64,000 nt of DNA from Streptomyces sp. NBC_00162 (GCF_024611995.1 NZ_CP102509.1:8246001-8310000); one strand, 5' to 3'. Positions 8,580 to 17,448 are shown, counted from the stretch's first letter. Numbers and translations are program-made. The notes: generated by a model from the sequence alone, not told the origin.

Positions 8580-9542
8580 GTGACGAAGGCCACAGGCGCA
8601 GCCGGTGATCCGCCCTATCTGCGCATCGTCGCCGCGATCCGGCGGCGCATCGCGGACGGTGAACTCGCCCCCGGGGACCGGGTTCCCTCGACCCGCCAGA
8701 TCGCCCGGGAATGGGGCGTCGCGCTCGCCACCGCCACCAAGGCCCTGACCACCCTGCGCCTGGAGGGACTTGTCGAGGCCAGGCCCCGGATCGGCACGGT
8801 CGTCGCCGGAACCGCCCCCGCCCCACCGGCCCGCAGACGCCCGTCACCCGCCCCGGACCCCGAGCAGGAGCTGAGCCTCGACCGGATCGTCCGTACCGCC
8901 ATCGAGATCGCCGACGCCGAAGGGCTCTCGGCGCTCTCCATGCGCGGCGTCGCGGCCCGGCTCGGCGTCGCGGCGATGTCGACCTACCGGTACGTCCCGA
9001 GCAAGGAAGACCTCGTCCTGCACATGGCCGACGCCGCGTACGGCGAGGACTCCTACCGTGCGGACGCCCCCGAGGATTGGCGTACCCGCATCGAGCTGGG
9101 CGCCCGGACCCTGTGGAGCCTGTACCGCAAGCACCCGTGGCTGGCCCAGCTCGGCTCCCTCACACGCCCGTTGCTCGTGCCCAATCTCATGGTCCACGGC
9201 GAGTGGGTGCTGGGCGCCCTCGACGGCCACGGCCTCGACCCCACGACGCTGTTCGACATCCACGTCCTGATCTACAGCCATGTCCAGGGCCTGGCGGTGC
9301 ACCTTGAGATGGAGGCACACGCCGAAGCCGCCACTGGCCAGTCGGAAGACCAGTGGATGGACAGCCGCGCCCCCGCCCTCCAAGAACTGGTGGAATCCGG
9401 CCGCTTCCCGACCTTCGCCAAGGTGGTCGGATCCTTCAAGGACGGCTACGACCTGCGTCTCGACGCGCTCTTCGAATTCGGCCTCAAGGCACTCCTCGAC
9501 GGCCTGACTTCCATCATCGAAGGTCAGGAAGCTGTCACGTAG
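8580..9542 (+). CDS. GntR-TetR fusion transcriptional regulator
   Basis: 320 residues from a GTG start. Residues ~12-75 form a GntR-type winged helix-turn-helix (RIADGELAPGDRVPSTRQIA, EWGVALATATKALTTL). Residues ~95-145 form a TetR-type helix-turn-helix (GLSALSMRGVAARLGVAAMS, TYRYVPSKEDL), followed by a TetR ligand-binding/dimerisation domain (TetR_C group with WSLYRKHPWLA). Dual DNA-binding regulators of this kind usually repress a neighbouring drug-modifying or flavoprotein gene. The divergent monooxygenase at 7306-8413 fits. The control region contains a 12-bp perfect inverted repeat. Confidence 0.88.
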   Translation: MTKATGAAGDPPYLRIVAAIRRRIADGELAPGDRVPSTRQIAREWGVALATATKALTTLRLEGLVEARPRIGTVVAGTAPAPPARRRPSPAPDPEQELSLDRIVRTAIEIADAEGLSALSMRGVAARLGVAAMSTYRYVPSKEDLVLHMADAAYGEDSYRADAPEDWRTRIELGARTLWSLYRKHPWLAQLGSLTRPLLVPNLMVHGEWVLGALDGHGLDPTTLFDIHVLIYSHVQGLAVHLEMEAHAEAATGQSEDQWMDSRAPALQELVESGRFPTFAKVVGSFKDGYDLRLDALFEFGLKALLDGLTSIIEGQEAVT

Positions 9543-9643
9543 ACCGTAGAGTCCGGCTGTCCAACGGTCTCGGGAGCAGCCTGGAGTAGCGGGCGCTCAC
9601 CGCTGGCCCATCGGCGCCTGCCTGCTGTAGACGGTCTGGGCCA

Positions 9644-9830
9644 TCAGCGCGACCCCGCGGCTCCGGGTACGCGAGCGCCGGACATCTGCGCGATCGCGGC
9701 CGAAGGCGGCAATGCCTGGGCGACTGGGGTGAACCGGCCGAGCACCTCCATCAGCTCGGGCAGCCCGCGGCCCCCGTCAAGACGGATAAGCCGGATGTGG
9801 AAGAACACCGGCTGCTTCACGTAGATGGTT
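9644..9830 (-). pseudogene. Possible Y-family (DinB-like) polymerase N-terminal fragment
   Basis: The leftward frame encodes FFHIRLIRLDGGRGLPELME followed by VLGRFTPVAQALPPSAA, resembling the first strand-helix of plasmid-type DinB-like polymerases in actinomycetes. The catalytic residues are missing. The similarity is from memory and weak. Confidence 0.3.
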
Positions 9831-9900
9831 GGCGGTGAGGCGGCCGGCCTCCCGGCCGTTGGCACGCTCCTGCACGATCCATCCGCGCCGGCGGCCCGGC

Positions 9901-10325
9901 TCAGACGCCGGAGGAGACCTCGGCCTTCTCGTCGGACCCCGTGTCCTTCGCCTCGGCCGCCGCCAGCCTGCGGTTGCGCCGGACCGAGGAGAAGAAGGAC
10001 GAGGCGATCAGGATGACGCCGACGAGGCCGGTGATGATCTCGTTGATCTCGTACTGGATGGTGACGAGCAGGATCACGGCGAGCGCGCCGATGGCGTAGT
10101 GCGCGCCGTGCTCCAGGTAGACGTAGTCGTCGAGGGTGCCCTGGCGGACGAGGTAGACCGTCAGCGACCGGACGTACATGGCACCGATGCCGAGGCCGAG
10201 CGACATCAGGACGATGTCGTTGGTGATCGCGAAGGCGGCGATGACGCCGTCGAAGGAGAAGGACGCGTCCAGGACCTCCAGGTAGAGGAACAGGAAGAAC
10301 GCGGCTTTGCCGGCCATCACGGCCC
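9901..10325 (-). pseudogene. DUF475 (TerC-like) membrane protein, 5' truncated
   Basis: Encodes the C-terminal half of a DUF475 integral membrane protein: KAAFFLFLYLEVLDASFSFD, then GVIAAFAITND, YVYLEHGAHYAIGALAVILL and a terminal SSVRRNRR. Four membrane segments remain. The homologous N-terminal half should precede KAAFFLF, but the frame changes to unrelated sequence at about 10310-10330. There the next recognisable coding sequence belongs to a different gene on the opposite strand. It is a rearrangement remnant. Confidence 0.75.
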
Positions 10326-10339
10326 AGCTCGCCGCAGGC

Positions 10340-10669
10340 GCCGTGCAGCCGATGCCGACGGACGTCGCGATCGACGGCGTGGCCGAGTTTCTCGACACCT
10401 GCAACTCCACCCCGGCGGCCTGGCCGCACGAGGCCGCGACCATCCACTACCACGCCACCGAGGGCCGCTCCTGGCTTCTCGCGTTGGACGGCACCGGCGC
10501 CTGGCCCGCACCCCTCACGGACGACGCCGCGCCCGCCTCCGCTTCGGCCACGGGCACGGCCGAGCAGCTGCTCCTCTTCGTCTGGGGCCGCCTCACGCTG
10601 AGCGACCTGAAGACCGAGGGCGACCAGCAGGTGTTCGAGCAGCTGATCGCCTGGGAGCCCGAGGAGTAG
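10340..10669 (+). pseudogene. Maleylpyruvate isomerase-like mycothiol-dependent protein, C-terminal fragment
   Basis: The rightward frame to 10669 encodes TDVAIDGVAEFLDTCNST, IHYHATEGRSWLLALDG and AEQLLLFVWGRLTLSD, matching the C-terminal MDMPI_C-type domain of mycothiol-dependent maleylpyruvate isomerase family proteins. The N-terminal DinB-like helical bundle is missing. It begins at the same junction where the DUF475 remnant ends. A perfect hairpin lies about 85 bp downstream. Confidence 0.6.
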
Positions 10670-10752
10670 CCAGTCAATACCGCCAGCGGACGGCCTTGAT
10701 GACGTCCGCCTCGGTGAACATCGCTGCCTGTGAGCTGTGCCGAGGCCGCACG

Positions 10753-10789
10753 GCGCGGGGTCTCCGCCATCTTGGTGGAGACCCCGCGC
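10753..10789. terminator. Perfect 13-bp hairpin
   Basis: GCGCGGGGTCTCC and GGAGACCCCGCGC around an 11-base loop, downstream of the stop at 10669. Likely the old terminator of the isomerase-like gene. Confidence 0.7.
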
Positions 10790-10999
10790 TGTCGCGTGTG
10801 CGAGACGGACTGCTGGACGGATCTGGTGCTTCCCGAACCGCACGAGGAGTGGTGAACCCGCGGCGGCGTGGGCGATACCCCCGGTGCGGTTTCGCCGGAG
10901 CGGGCGAGCATCAGCCCGGCCAGGCGTCCGGGGTTGTGCCGGTGAGGAGGTCGAGGGCCATTCCGATGACTCCGCGCCCCTCCGGGGAAAGCCCCAGCC

Positions 11000-11962
11000 T
11001 CACGTACCGCTCGGCTGGATCATCTTCCGGCCCGCGGTGCTTCCGCCGTCCACGGTGATCGACGCACCCGTCATGTAGGGGAAGTCGTCGGACGCGAGCC
11101 CGAGCACCGCGCGCGCGATCTCCTCGGCTTCGGCCATCCGTTCGAGACCGTCGACGTTGAGCGGTCCCCACGCCTGCTTGTACTTCACCCAGTCCGCGTC
11201 CGGGATTCCCGGCGGGCGGACGAAGGGGGTATCGGTGGTGCCGGGCAGCAGGGCGTTGAGCCTGATTCCCTTGGGTCCGTACGCGAGGGCTGCGGACTTC
11301 ACCATGCCCTGCACCGCCCGCTTGCTTGCGGTGTACGCGGCGCCGTTCGGCCGCGCCTGTTCGGCCGCTGATGACGAGGTGCAGATGATGACGCCGCGCT
11401 GCGCCTTGAGCATGTGCGGAATCTCGTACTTGATCGCGAGGAACACTCCCCGGGCGTTGGTGGCCTGGACGTCATCCCACTCCTCGACGCTCATCTCATG
11501 GGGTAGTTTGCCGCCGCCGATGCCGGCGTTGTTGAAGGCGACGTCGATGCCGCCGTAACGGCTCGCGACTCGGTCGACGAAGCCGCGAACCTGGGCGTCC
11601 ACGCGGACATCGGCCTCGATGTACGTGGCTTCGCCGCCCGCGTCCCGGATCTCGCGTTCCACCTGGCGCCCCAACTCGGCTCGTCTGCCACAGAATCCGA
11701 CGTGGGCGCCCTCAAGGGCGAACGCCTTCGCTGCCGCCCTGCCTATGCCGGATGTGCCACCCGTGATGAGCACGGACTTTCCCTGGAAGCGGCCGGCCTT
11801 GGTGCGGGACCTCGGCTGGGCGCCGGTCGCGTGGGCGGTGGTGCCGAAGGCCGCGCTCCCCAGCCCCAGAGCGGCCGCACCACCGAGGAGGGACCGCCGC
11901 CCCATGGCGGTGGATTCTGCGTCTGCGTTGGCACTCGTGCCCGTATGCGCATTGGTATCCAT
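11000..11962 (-). CDS. Tat-exported short-chain dehydrogenase/reductase
   Basis: 320 residues. The N-terminus carries a twin-arginine signal (GRRSLLGGAAALGLGSAAF), which is unusual for an SDR. The classical SDR fold follows: cofactor motif TGGTSGIG, NNAG (FNNAGIGGG), catalytic Ser in CTSSSAAEQ, and YTASK. Family reaction: NAD(P)-dependent oxidation or reduction of an alcohol/carbonyl. I chose the ATG at 11962 because it places the Tat motif about 20 residues in. It is divergent from the sensor kinase at 12093 with about 130 bp between. The substrate is unknown. Confidence 0.85.
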   Translation of the reverse strand: MDTNAHTGTSANADAESTAMGRRSLLGGAAALGLGSAAFGTTAHATGAQPRSRTKAGRFQGKSVLITGGTSGIGRAAAKAFALEGAHVGFCGRRAELGRQVEREIRDAGGEATYIEADVRVDAQVRGFVDRVASRYGGIDVAFNNAGIGGGKLPHEMSVEEWDDVQATNARGVFLAIKYEIPHMLKAQRGVIICTSSSAAEQARPNGAAYTASKRAVQGMVKSAALAYGPKGIRLNALLPGTTDTPFVRPPGIPDADWVKYKQAWGPLNVDGLERMAEAEEIARAVLGLASDDFPYMTGASITVDGGSTAGRKMIQPSGT

Positions 11963-12092
11963 GACGATCACTCTTGCCGCCCGACCCGGGTTCCCGACTC
12001 CCTCCACGGGCCGGACATCGCGGCCGGTGGGAGGAGGTGGCCTCCTCCCATGGCAGGACCCGGGCGCACGGGCGTCCGCCTATCGTGGGCGT

Positions 12093-13286
12093 GTGAACAG
12101 AGCTTGGATTGAGCCTGCGTTCGACAGAAGATTCGCCGGCATGCGGATCCTTGCGCTTGCCGGCGTAATGGTCGGCTATTTCCTGCTGCTGCAGCGGCCC
12201 TCCGGGGCACGAGACTGGAGCCTCGCCGCAGCCGGGCTCGTGCTGTGCCTGGCCGCGGGGAAATGGGTGTTCGGTGCGCTCCTGGCGCAGTCGGTCCTGC
12301 TCGTTGCCGCACACACGCTGGGCGCGAGCATCGTTCCTTCGTTGAAGGTGCTGGCCGCCGTTACTCTCTTCGAGCTGGCGGTACAGCAGTCCGGACGCTG
12401 CCTCGCCGCCGGGACGACGGGACTGGCACTTGCCGTCGCCGTGAACCGCTTCGAAGACCTGCCCGGCGAACTCCTGCCGGTGCTCTACAAGATGGGTATC
12501 GTCGCAGGCCTGCCGCTGCTCCTGGGCGCGTACGTACGCGTGACCCGCGACGCTGCGGTGCATGCCCGTCGACACGCGGAACAGCAGGAACTTCGTGCCG
12601 AACAACAGCTGCTGGCCGCCCGCGCGGCGGAGCGCACCACCATCGCACGCGAGTTGCACGACCTCGTGGCCCACCACGTCTCCTCCATGGTGTTGCGCGT
12701 CGGTGTTGCCCGGCACGTCACCGCAGCCACCAGCACCACTGATCCGCGGATCACCGACGTTCTCGACGACCTGCACGCCAGTGCCGGTGCGGCACTGACC
12801 GATCTGCGGCGCCTGGTCGCCGTACTGCGAGCCCCGGACCGGACCGGTCCCGGCACCGGCTCCCTGGTCGAGCCCGGAGCTCTGCCGGCGGCTTTGGAGT
12901 CGGTGGTGGAACACAGCCGCCAGACCGGCCTGACCGTAACCGCTTCCGTGGATCCCCGCGTCGCGCGGCTGGACGCGGTACGTGGCCTCGCGGTCCTCCG
13001 CCTGGCCCAAGAGGGCCTGGCCAACGCGGCCAAGCACGGCGGGCCCGGCGCACACGCCGAGCTGGCCGTGCGGGTGGCCGATGATGCCGTTCACGTGACG
13101 ATCCACGACGACGGCGCCGGAAGGGCCCGGCCACCGGCCTCCGGCCCTTCCGGACACGGCTTGATCGGCATGCGTGAACGCGTGGACCTGCTCGGCGGCC
13201 GACTGGATGCGGGCCCCGCCGCTCAGGGCTGGCGGCTCACGGCCGAACTTCCCGCCTTCGCATCCGACATGGAGCCCCAGCTGTGA
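12093..13286 (+). CDS. Two-component sensor histidine kinase (NarL/DesK-type)
   Basis: 397 residues from a GTG at 12093. An N-terminal membrane region has about four to five segments (residues ~17-155). A coiled linker rich in Glu/Gln/Arg precedes the HisKA_3 dimerisation box TIARELHDLVAHHVSSM, whose phosphorylated His is about residue 189. The C-terminal HATPase region has LANAAKHGG (N box), HDDGAGRA (G1) and GHGLIGMRERVDLLGG (G2). Its stop overlaps the response-regulator GTG by GTGA, so the two are translationally coupled. The signal is unknown. Confidence 0.92.
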   Translation: MNRAWIEPAFDRRFAGMRILALAGVMVGYFLLLQRPSGARDWSLAAAGLVLCLAAGKWVFGALLAQSVLLVAAHTLGASIVPSLKVLAAVTLFELAVQQSGRCLAAGTTGLALAVAVNRFEDLPGELLPVLYKMGIVAGLPLLLGAYVRVTRDAAVHARRHAEQQELRAEQQLLAARAAERTTIARELHDLVAHHVSSMVLRVGVARHVTAATSTTDPRITDVLDDLHASAGAALTDLRRLVAVLRAPDRTGPGTGSLVEPGALPAALESVVEHSRQTGLTVTASVDPRVARLDAVRGLAVLRLAQEGLANAAKHGGPGAHAELAVRVADDAVHVTIHDDGAGRARPPASGPSGHGLIGMRERVDLLGGRLDAGPAAQGWRLTAELPAFASDMEPQL

Positions 13287-13936
13287 TCCGCATCCTCGTC
13301 GTCGACGACCAGCAGCTCGTCCGAATGGGACTGCGCATGCTCTTCGAGCAGGCGCAGGACATCGAGATCCTGGGCGAGGCGGACAACGGCGCGGAGGCGG
13401 TACGACTGGCGGAACACCTGACTCCCGACGTCGTCCTCATGGACTTGAGAATGCCCGGCATGGACGGCATCACGGCCACCCGCCGCATCTTGACCGCACG
13501 CCCTGCCACCCGGGTCGTCGCCCTCACCACGTTTGACGACGACGACCATCTGTATCCGGTGCTCGCGGCCGGAGCCTGCGGTTTCCTCGTCAAGGACACC
13601 CCACCGGCCGAACTCCTGGAGGCAGTACGCCGGGCCGCCAACGGAGAGGCCCCCTTCAGCCGGGACGTCCTTGACCGCCTCGTCGCCCAGGCTCTCCACA
13701 CCCGTTCCTCCTCGGACACTCCTACGGACTTCCCGGCGCCGGCCATCACCCCGCGCGAGCGAGAGGTGCTTGGACTGCTCGGCGTAGGCCTGTCCAACAA
13801 GGAGATCGCCGACCGGCTGCATCTCGGGGTCACCACGGTGAAGACGCACGTGGCCAGCCTGATGGCGAAGACGGGCCGGGACAACCGCATCCGTCTCGCT
13901 GTTCTCGCCGTCCTCACCGGCATCACGCCGAACTGA
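13283..13936 (+). CDS. LuxR-family response regulator
   Basis: 217 residues. The receiver domain has the acidic pair VVDDQQ, the phosphoacceptor Asp in VLMDLRMPG (about residue 54), the ALTTF Thr region and the conserved Lys in GFLVKD. The C-terminal LuxR helix-turn-helix reads LTPREREV-like (ITPREREVLGLLG), GLSNKEIADRLHLGVTTVKT. It is the partner of the kinase with which it overlaps by four bases. A strong intrinsic terminator at 13998-14030 ends the operon. Confidence 0.93.
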   Translation: MIRILVVDDQQLVRMGLRMLFEQAQDIEILGEADNGAEAVRLAEHLTPDVVLMDLRMPGMDGITATRRILTARPATRVVALTTFDDDDHLYPVLAAGACGFLVKDTPPAELLEAVRRAANGEAPFSRDVLDRLVAQALHTRSSSDTPTDFPAPAITPREREVLGLLGVGLSNKEIADRLHLGVTTVKTHVASLMAKTGRDNRIRLAVLAVLTGITPN

Positions 13937-13997
13937 TGTCGCTGAGGGGGAGGGCGGTTGCGGTATCAGTGGCTCGGTGAGCTGGGGTGTTGCAGGT

Positions 13998-14030
13998 AGC
14001 GCCTCGGTGTAAAGGACCGAGGCGCTTTTT
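13998..14030 (+). terminator. Intrinsic terminator of the two-component operon
   Basis: AGCGCCTCGGT, a 7-base loop, ACCGAGGCGCT and a run of T residues: an 11-bp perfect stem with a T-tract, about 60 bp past the regulator stop. Confidence 0.9.
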
Positions 14031-14056
14031 CGTGTTCTGGGATGTGTTTGTGCTGG

Positions 14057-14320
14057 TCAGCGTGCTGATCGACGGGGGTGGGGGCGTTGTTGGGTTTCGG
14101 CGTGGTGGTCGAGGCGGATCGCGTCCAACACTGCTTTGGTGATGCGTTCGGTGCCGTTGTGGATGGCGGTGTTGGCGGCTTGCCGGATGAGTCTGGTGAG
14201 GCTGCCGATGCGGCCGACGGTGCGCTGGTGGAGGTACGTGGCGTGGCGGGGGAGTGTGCCGGGGCGGTGGTGTTGGAGGGTGCGATCACGGCTCGTCCCG
14301 TATGGGCCGGAAACCCGCCG
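14057..14320 (-). pseudogene. TniB/TnsC-like transposition ATPase, C-terminal fragment
   Basis: The leftward frame ends with HHRPGTLPRHATYLHQRTVG, RIGSLTRLIRQAA and ERITKAVLDAIRLDHHAE, matching the C-terminal helical part of TniB-type AAA proteins from actinobacterial transposons. The Walker motifs are absent and the frame upstream is unrelated. It is a transposon remnant. Confidence 0.55.
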
Positions 14321-14942
14321 CGAGATCCGGCATCCTCCCTGCACCTCACCCATGGGGATGAACTCGCCGAGCCACGGCCCTTCCTGAGGTGAACGAGCGC
14401 CAGCGCTTGCCCGACGTCCCCGATCCCGTGGGCGGCAGCGCAACACATCCGGAGTTCGACCGGCGTGCGTCGTGGCTTGGCTCCACGCTCACGACAGGAT
14501 CGGCGTCCCCGCCACCCTGCCCGCGGCCACGCTGGCCGTGGCCGGCACTGCGGCCGTGCGCGCACGATCGGTCTCGATGCCCAGTGGCTGGTCTTGGCGG
14601 ATGACGTGGCGGGGGAGGACCGGGTGTCGGGCCGGTCCACCGAGGAGGACGCCGACGCGCTGGCCGGGCTGGTGACGGGGGAGTTGGGGCATCGGTCCAC
14701 CGGCTGACCGCGCCCGACACGGTGCCGCCGGCTGTGTTCGGCCAGGCGCGGGTGATTGACCGGTTCCGGTAGGGGTCGGGCGGCCTGCGGCCTGCGGCCT
14801 GCGGCCTGCGGCCTGCGGGCGACGCTGGCGTGGCCCCCGCCTGCGCGGCACCGCCGCCGCGGGCACGTCCGGGGCGGTCCGGTACGCGGTCGCGTACACG
14901 GCCCCGGGAAGGAGCGCTGGGGCGGCGCGATCACCCTGCCCT
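14321..14942. other. About 620 bp of decayed sequence
   Basis: The rightward frames show pieces that could once have been coding (VAWLHAHDRIGVPATLP, then in another frame LVLADDVAGEDRVSGRSTEE ending near 14707). I cannot assign them. The stretch also holds the GGCCTGC repeat. Confidence 0.35.
14782..14816. repeat. Five tandem copies of GGCCTGC
   Basis: A perfect 7-bp unit repeated five times in non-coding sequence, reading on into a similar GGGCGAC. Confidence 0.9.
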
Positions 14943-15596
14943 TCATGCCTGACCGGTGCCCGCTTCGGTTGCCTTGACGGCTACGCCGGAGCCCCGTGTC
15001 AGCGCGCCGGCGCGGGCGGCGGCGAGCGTGATCCGCACGGCCTGGTCGGCGGTGCCCTCCTCGACCGGATCAGGACTGACCAGCAGCCGGAAGTAGATCG
15101 GAGCGGCCAGCGTTTTGATCAGCTCGACCGGATCGGTGTCGGCCGGGAGTTCGCCCCGTTCGATGGCGCGGGCGATCACCGGCTCGGCCCGCTGGAACCG
15201 GTCGGCGAAGACCCGCCGCCGTGCCTCGGCGATCTCCGGCAGCCGACCGGCGTCGGAGTACATCGCGGTCTGCACCGCCCTGCCCACCGGGCCCGACATG
15301 CTCTGCACGAGCGCTTGGGCGAGCGCTTGTAGGTCGGTCTCGACGGCGCCGGTGTCCGGAATGGGGATGTCAGTGGCGAAGTGCTCGGCCAGCGCGTCGA
15401 CGACCAGGCTCGCGCGGTCCTTCCAGCGCCGGTAGAGCGTTGTCTTGTGCACCCCGGCTCGCTGAGCCACACCTTCGACGGTCAGCTCGGCGTATCCCCG
15501 GTCCACCAACTCGGCGAGGGTGGCGGCGCGCACCGCCGCCTGAGCCTTGCGGCCGCGCCCGACCGGGCGGGCGGGGCCGGAGGAACCCAACTCCAT
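14943..15596 (-). CDS. TetR-family repressor
   Basis: 217 residues from ATG 15596. The N-terminal helix-turn-helix is clear: AELTVEGVAQRAGVHKTTLY followed by RRWKDRASLVVDAL. The C-terminal domain resembles TetR_C_11/AcrR-type ligand domains with FADRFQRAEPVIARA. It is divergent from the SDR gene at 15724. Two matching palindromes lie in the gap, one touching the start codon, so autorepression and repression of the SDR are likely. Confidence 0.92.
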   Translation of the reverse strand: MELGSSGPARPVGRGRKAQAAVRAATLAELVDRGYAELTVEGVAQRAGVHKTTLYRRWKDRASLVVDALAEHFATDIPIPDTGAVETDLQALAQALVQSMSGPVGRAVQTAMYSDAGRLPEIAEARRRVFADRFQRAEPVIARAIERGELPADTDPVELIKTLAAPIYFRLLVSPDPVEEGTADQAVRITLAAARAGALTRGSGVAVKATEAGTGQA

Positions 15597-15597
15597 T

Positions 15598-15612
15598 GCA
15601 ACTCCTAGTTGC
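15598..15612. promoter_or_regulatory. TetR-type operator 1
   Basis: GCAACTCCTAGTTGC: a palindrome with arms GCAACT/AGTTGC around three bases, starting 2 bp upstream of the repressor start codon. Confidence 0.8.
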
Positions 15613-15648
15613 GTTAGCAGGTATTCACGTGTCAGGCTCCAGCGTATC

Positions 15649-15663
15649 GCAACTAGAAGTTGC
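15649..15663. promoter_or_regulatory. TetR-type operator 2
   Basis: GCAACTAGAAGTTGC: the same arms as operator 1, with centres 51 bp apart and about 60 bp before the SDR start. The repeated palindrome supports one repressor controlling both divergent promoters. Confidence 0.8.
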
Positions 15664-15723
15664 ATTAAGCGGGCTCCTGTCCAGCTGCGCGCCGGATGCC
15701 CTCGAGCTAGGAGAAGGAAGGCC

Positions 15724-16692
15724 ATGCCCAGCTCTTCCCGTACGTGGACCCTCGACTCCATCCCCGACCAATCCGGCCGCCTGGCGGTGGTGACCGGAGC
15801 CAACAGCGGCATCGGCCAGGTCACGGCAGAGACACTCGCTCGCCGGGGAGCCCATGTCGTGCTGGCCTGCCGCAGTCCCCAGCGGGGGCAGGTCGCCCTG
15901 GACCGGCTGCTCGCCCGGGCACCCGGCGCCGATGCCGAGGTGCGCCTCCTGGACCTAGCCGATCTTGCCTCCATACGTGCCTTCGCCGACGGCTGGGACC
16001 ATGACCGGCTCGATCTGCTGGTCAACAACGCCGGCGTGGCGATGGTGCCGTTTGCCCGGACCGCCGATGGCTTCGAGTCGCAGTTCGGGATCAACCACCT
16101 GGGCACCTTCGCCCTGACCGGGCTGATGCTGCCTCATCTGCTCGCCTCGCCCGATCCGCGGGTGGTCACCGTCAGCAGCGAAGGCCAGCGGTTCGCCCGC
16201 TTCGACCTGAACAACCTCAACGCCGAACGCCGCTATGGCGCCATGTTCGCCTACCTGCAGTCCAAGCGCGCCAACCTCTACTTCGCCACTGAACTGCAAC
16301 GTCGCGCCGACGCCGCCGGCCTGAGGCTGCGCAGCACGGCCGTCGCCCCCGGCCTCACCCGCACCAACGTTCTCACCGGCGGCGCCAACGGCAACCGCGG
16401 CCGAGTCTATGGAGCGTTGACCCGGCTGCTGCTCCGCATTGCCTTCCGCCCCACCCCCGAAGGTGCCAAGACCTCCCTGCACGCCGCGACCGTCCCGAAC
16501 CTGCCGGGCGGAGCGTATGTCGTGCCCGGCGGGCCGCTGCAGCTACGCGGCGAACCAACCCTGCGCAACCGCGAGCGCGCCATCCGTGACACCACCACCG
16601 CCCGCCGGCTGTGGGAGCTGTCCGAGAAGCTCACCGGCGTTGCCTTCCGCCTGTCCGACGATGCTGCATGCCCCACCCAAGAGTCCTGCTAG
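15724..16692 (+). CDS. Short-chain dehydrogenase/reductase (retinol dehydrogenase/WW-oxidoreductase-like)
   Basis: 322 residues with ATG at 15724 after a GGAAGG ribosome-binding site. The cofactor motif TGANSGIG, NNAG (LVNNAGVAM), a Ser region (VTVSSEGQ) and YLQSKRAN (YxxxK) are all present. The long C-terminal part (LYFATELQRRADAAGLRLRS, then PEGAKTSLHAAT) is typical of the SDR subgroup annotated as oxidoreductases similar to retinol dehydrogenases. It is probably controlled by the divergent TetR repressor. The substrate is unknown. Confidence 0.9.
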   Translation: MPSSSRTWTLDSIPDQSGRLAVVTGANSGIGQVTAETLARRGAHVVLACRSPQRGQVALDRLLARAPGADAEVRLLDLADLASIRAFADGWDHDRLDLLVNNAGVAMVPFARTADGFESQFGINHLGTFALTGLMLPHLLASPDPRVVTVSSEGQRFARFDLNNLNAERRYGAMFAYLQSKRANLYFATELQRRADAAGLRLRSTAVAPGLTRTNVLTGGANGNRGRVYGALTRLLLRIAFRPTPEGAKTSLHAATVPNLPGGAYVVPGGPLQLRGEPTLRNRERAIRDTTTARRLWELSEKLTGVAFRLSDDAACPTQESC

Positions 16693-16738
16693 CCAGCCCG
16701 CTGTTCACCTCGGAAGACATGCGTAAGGCGAGACCTTT

Positions 16739-16987
16739 GTGACCGTCGTCGGCAACCTGGTCGACGACCCCGAACTCAGGTTCACCCGGGGAGGCGTCGC
16801 AGTCGCCGCGTTCCGCATCCCATCCACCCCGCGCACGTTCGACCGGCAGACCAATGAATGGAACGACGGTGAAAGCCTGTTGCTGACCTGCCCGGTTTGG
16901 CGCCATGCCGCTGAGAACATCGCCGCCACCCTCGCCAGCGAAAACCCGCGTCATCGTTTACCGCTGGACAGGAGCCCCGCCCCGTGA
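16739..16987 (+). pseudogene. Single-stranded DNA-binding protein, N-terminal OB-fold fragment
   Basis: From GTG 16739 the frame encodes [20 protein letters not shown] and [17 protein letters not shown], the first two-thirds of an actinobacterial SSB OB fold. After AATLA the frame diverges. The neighbouring frame keeps only a few family residues (TRVIVYRW) before other sequence begins. Its stop overlaps the next GTG (GTGA at 16984). It probably comes from a plasmid or integrative element rather than the housekeeping ssb. Confidence 0.7.
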
Positions 16988-17448
16988 CCCGCACGCCCGA
17001 CATCGTCACCCTCGCTTCCCTCGACACTCACCGCCTGATCGTCACCCTTCCGAACCAGGGCCCCGCCAACGTCCGCTCGAACCTTCCGCGCGCCACCGCC
17101 GCCGCCATGCTGCGCCGTCTCGCCGACGAGCTCAACGCCGAGCAGCCCCTCGCCGTCCTGCCCGGGGACGTGTTCGCCAGCCTCACCCAGCGGCTCACCC
17201 GCCGCCACCGCCCCGCCGAGGCCGCCCGGCACGCAGCCGACGCCCTCGCCCACCACACCCGCGAGCTCGCCAACATGCTCGCCGCCGCCCTTGACCGAGG
17301 CATCCCCGCCGAAGCCCCGTCGGTCGGCCGGTACCTGGTCTCGATTCTGCGCAGCCACGCCGTCGATCTCGACAGCCCGCCCCGGACCGCCCGTGACGAT
17401 GTGCTCGACCTCACCGCCGCCCGCCACGCCCGCCAGACGCAGAGATGA
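16984..17448 (+). CDS. Hypothetical protein, mobile-element type
   Basis: 154 residues from GTG 16984. The N-terminal part is beta-rich ([20 protein letters not shown]), followed by an alanine/arginine-rich helical segment ([27 protein letters not shown]). There is no signal peptide or membrane span. It overlaps the SSB fragment upstream and a 50-codon frame downstream, indicating a small polycistronic unit. I do not recognise a family. Confidence 0.55.
   Translation: MTRTPDIVTLASLDTHRLIVTLPNQGPANVRSNLPRATAAAMLRRLADELNAEQPLAVLPGDVFASLTQRLTRRHRPAEAARHAADALAHHTRELANMLAAALDRGIPAEAPSVGRYLVSILRSHAVDLDSPPRTARDDVLDLTAARHARQTQR

Noticed and set aside
10911..11010. Leftward frame past the exported SDR (YVRLGLSPEGRGVIGMALDL)
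   Set aside because: The fragment looks protein-like, but it is about 30 residues, has no start of its own and overlaps the SDR end in another frame.
14782..14816. CRISPR or iteron array
   Set aside because: The units are 7 bp with no spacers and only five copies, so it is a simple tandem repeat. No CRISPR array or cas gene is seen anywhere in the window.
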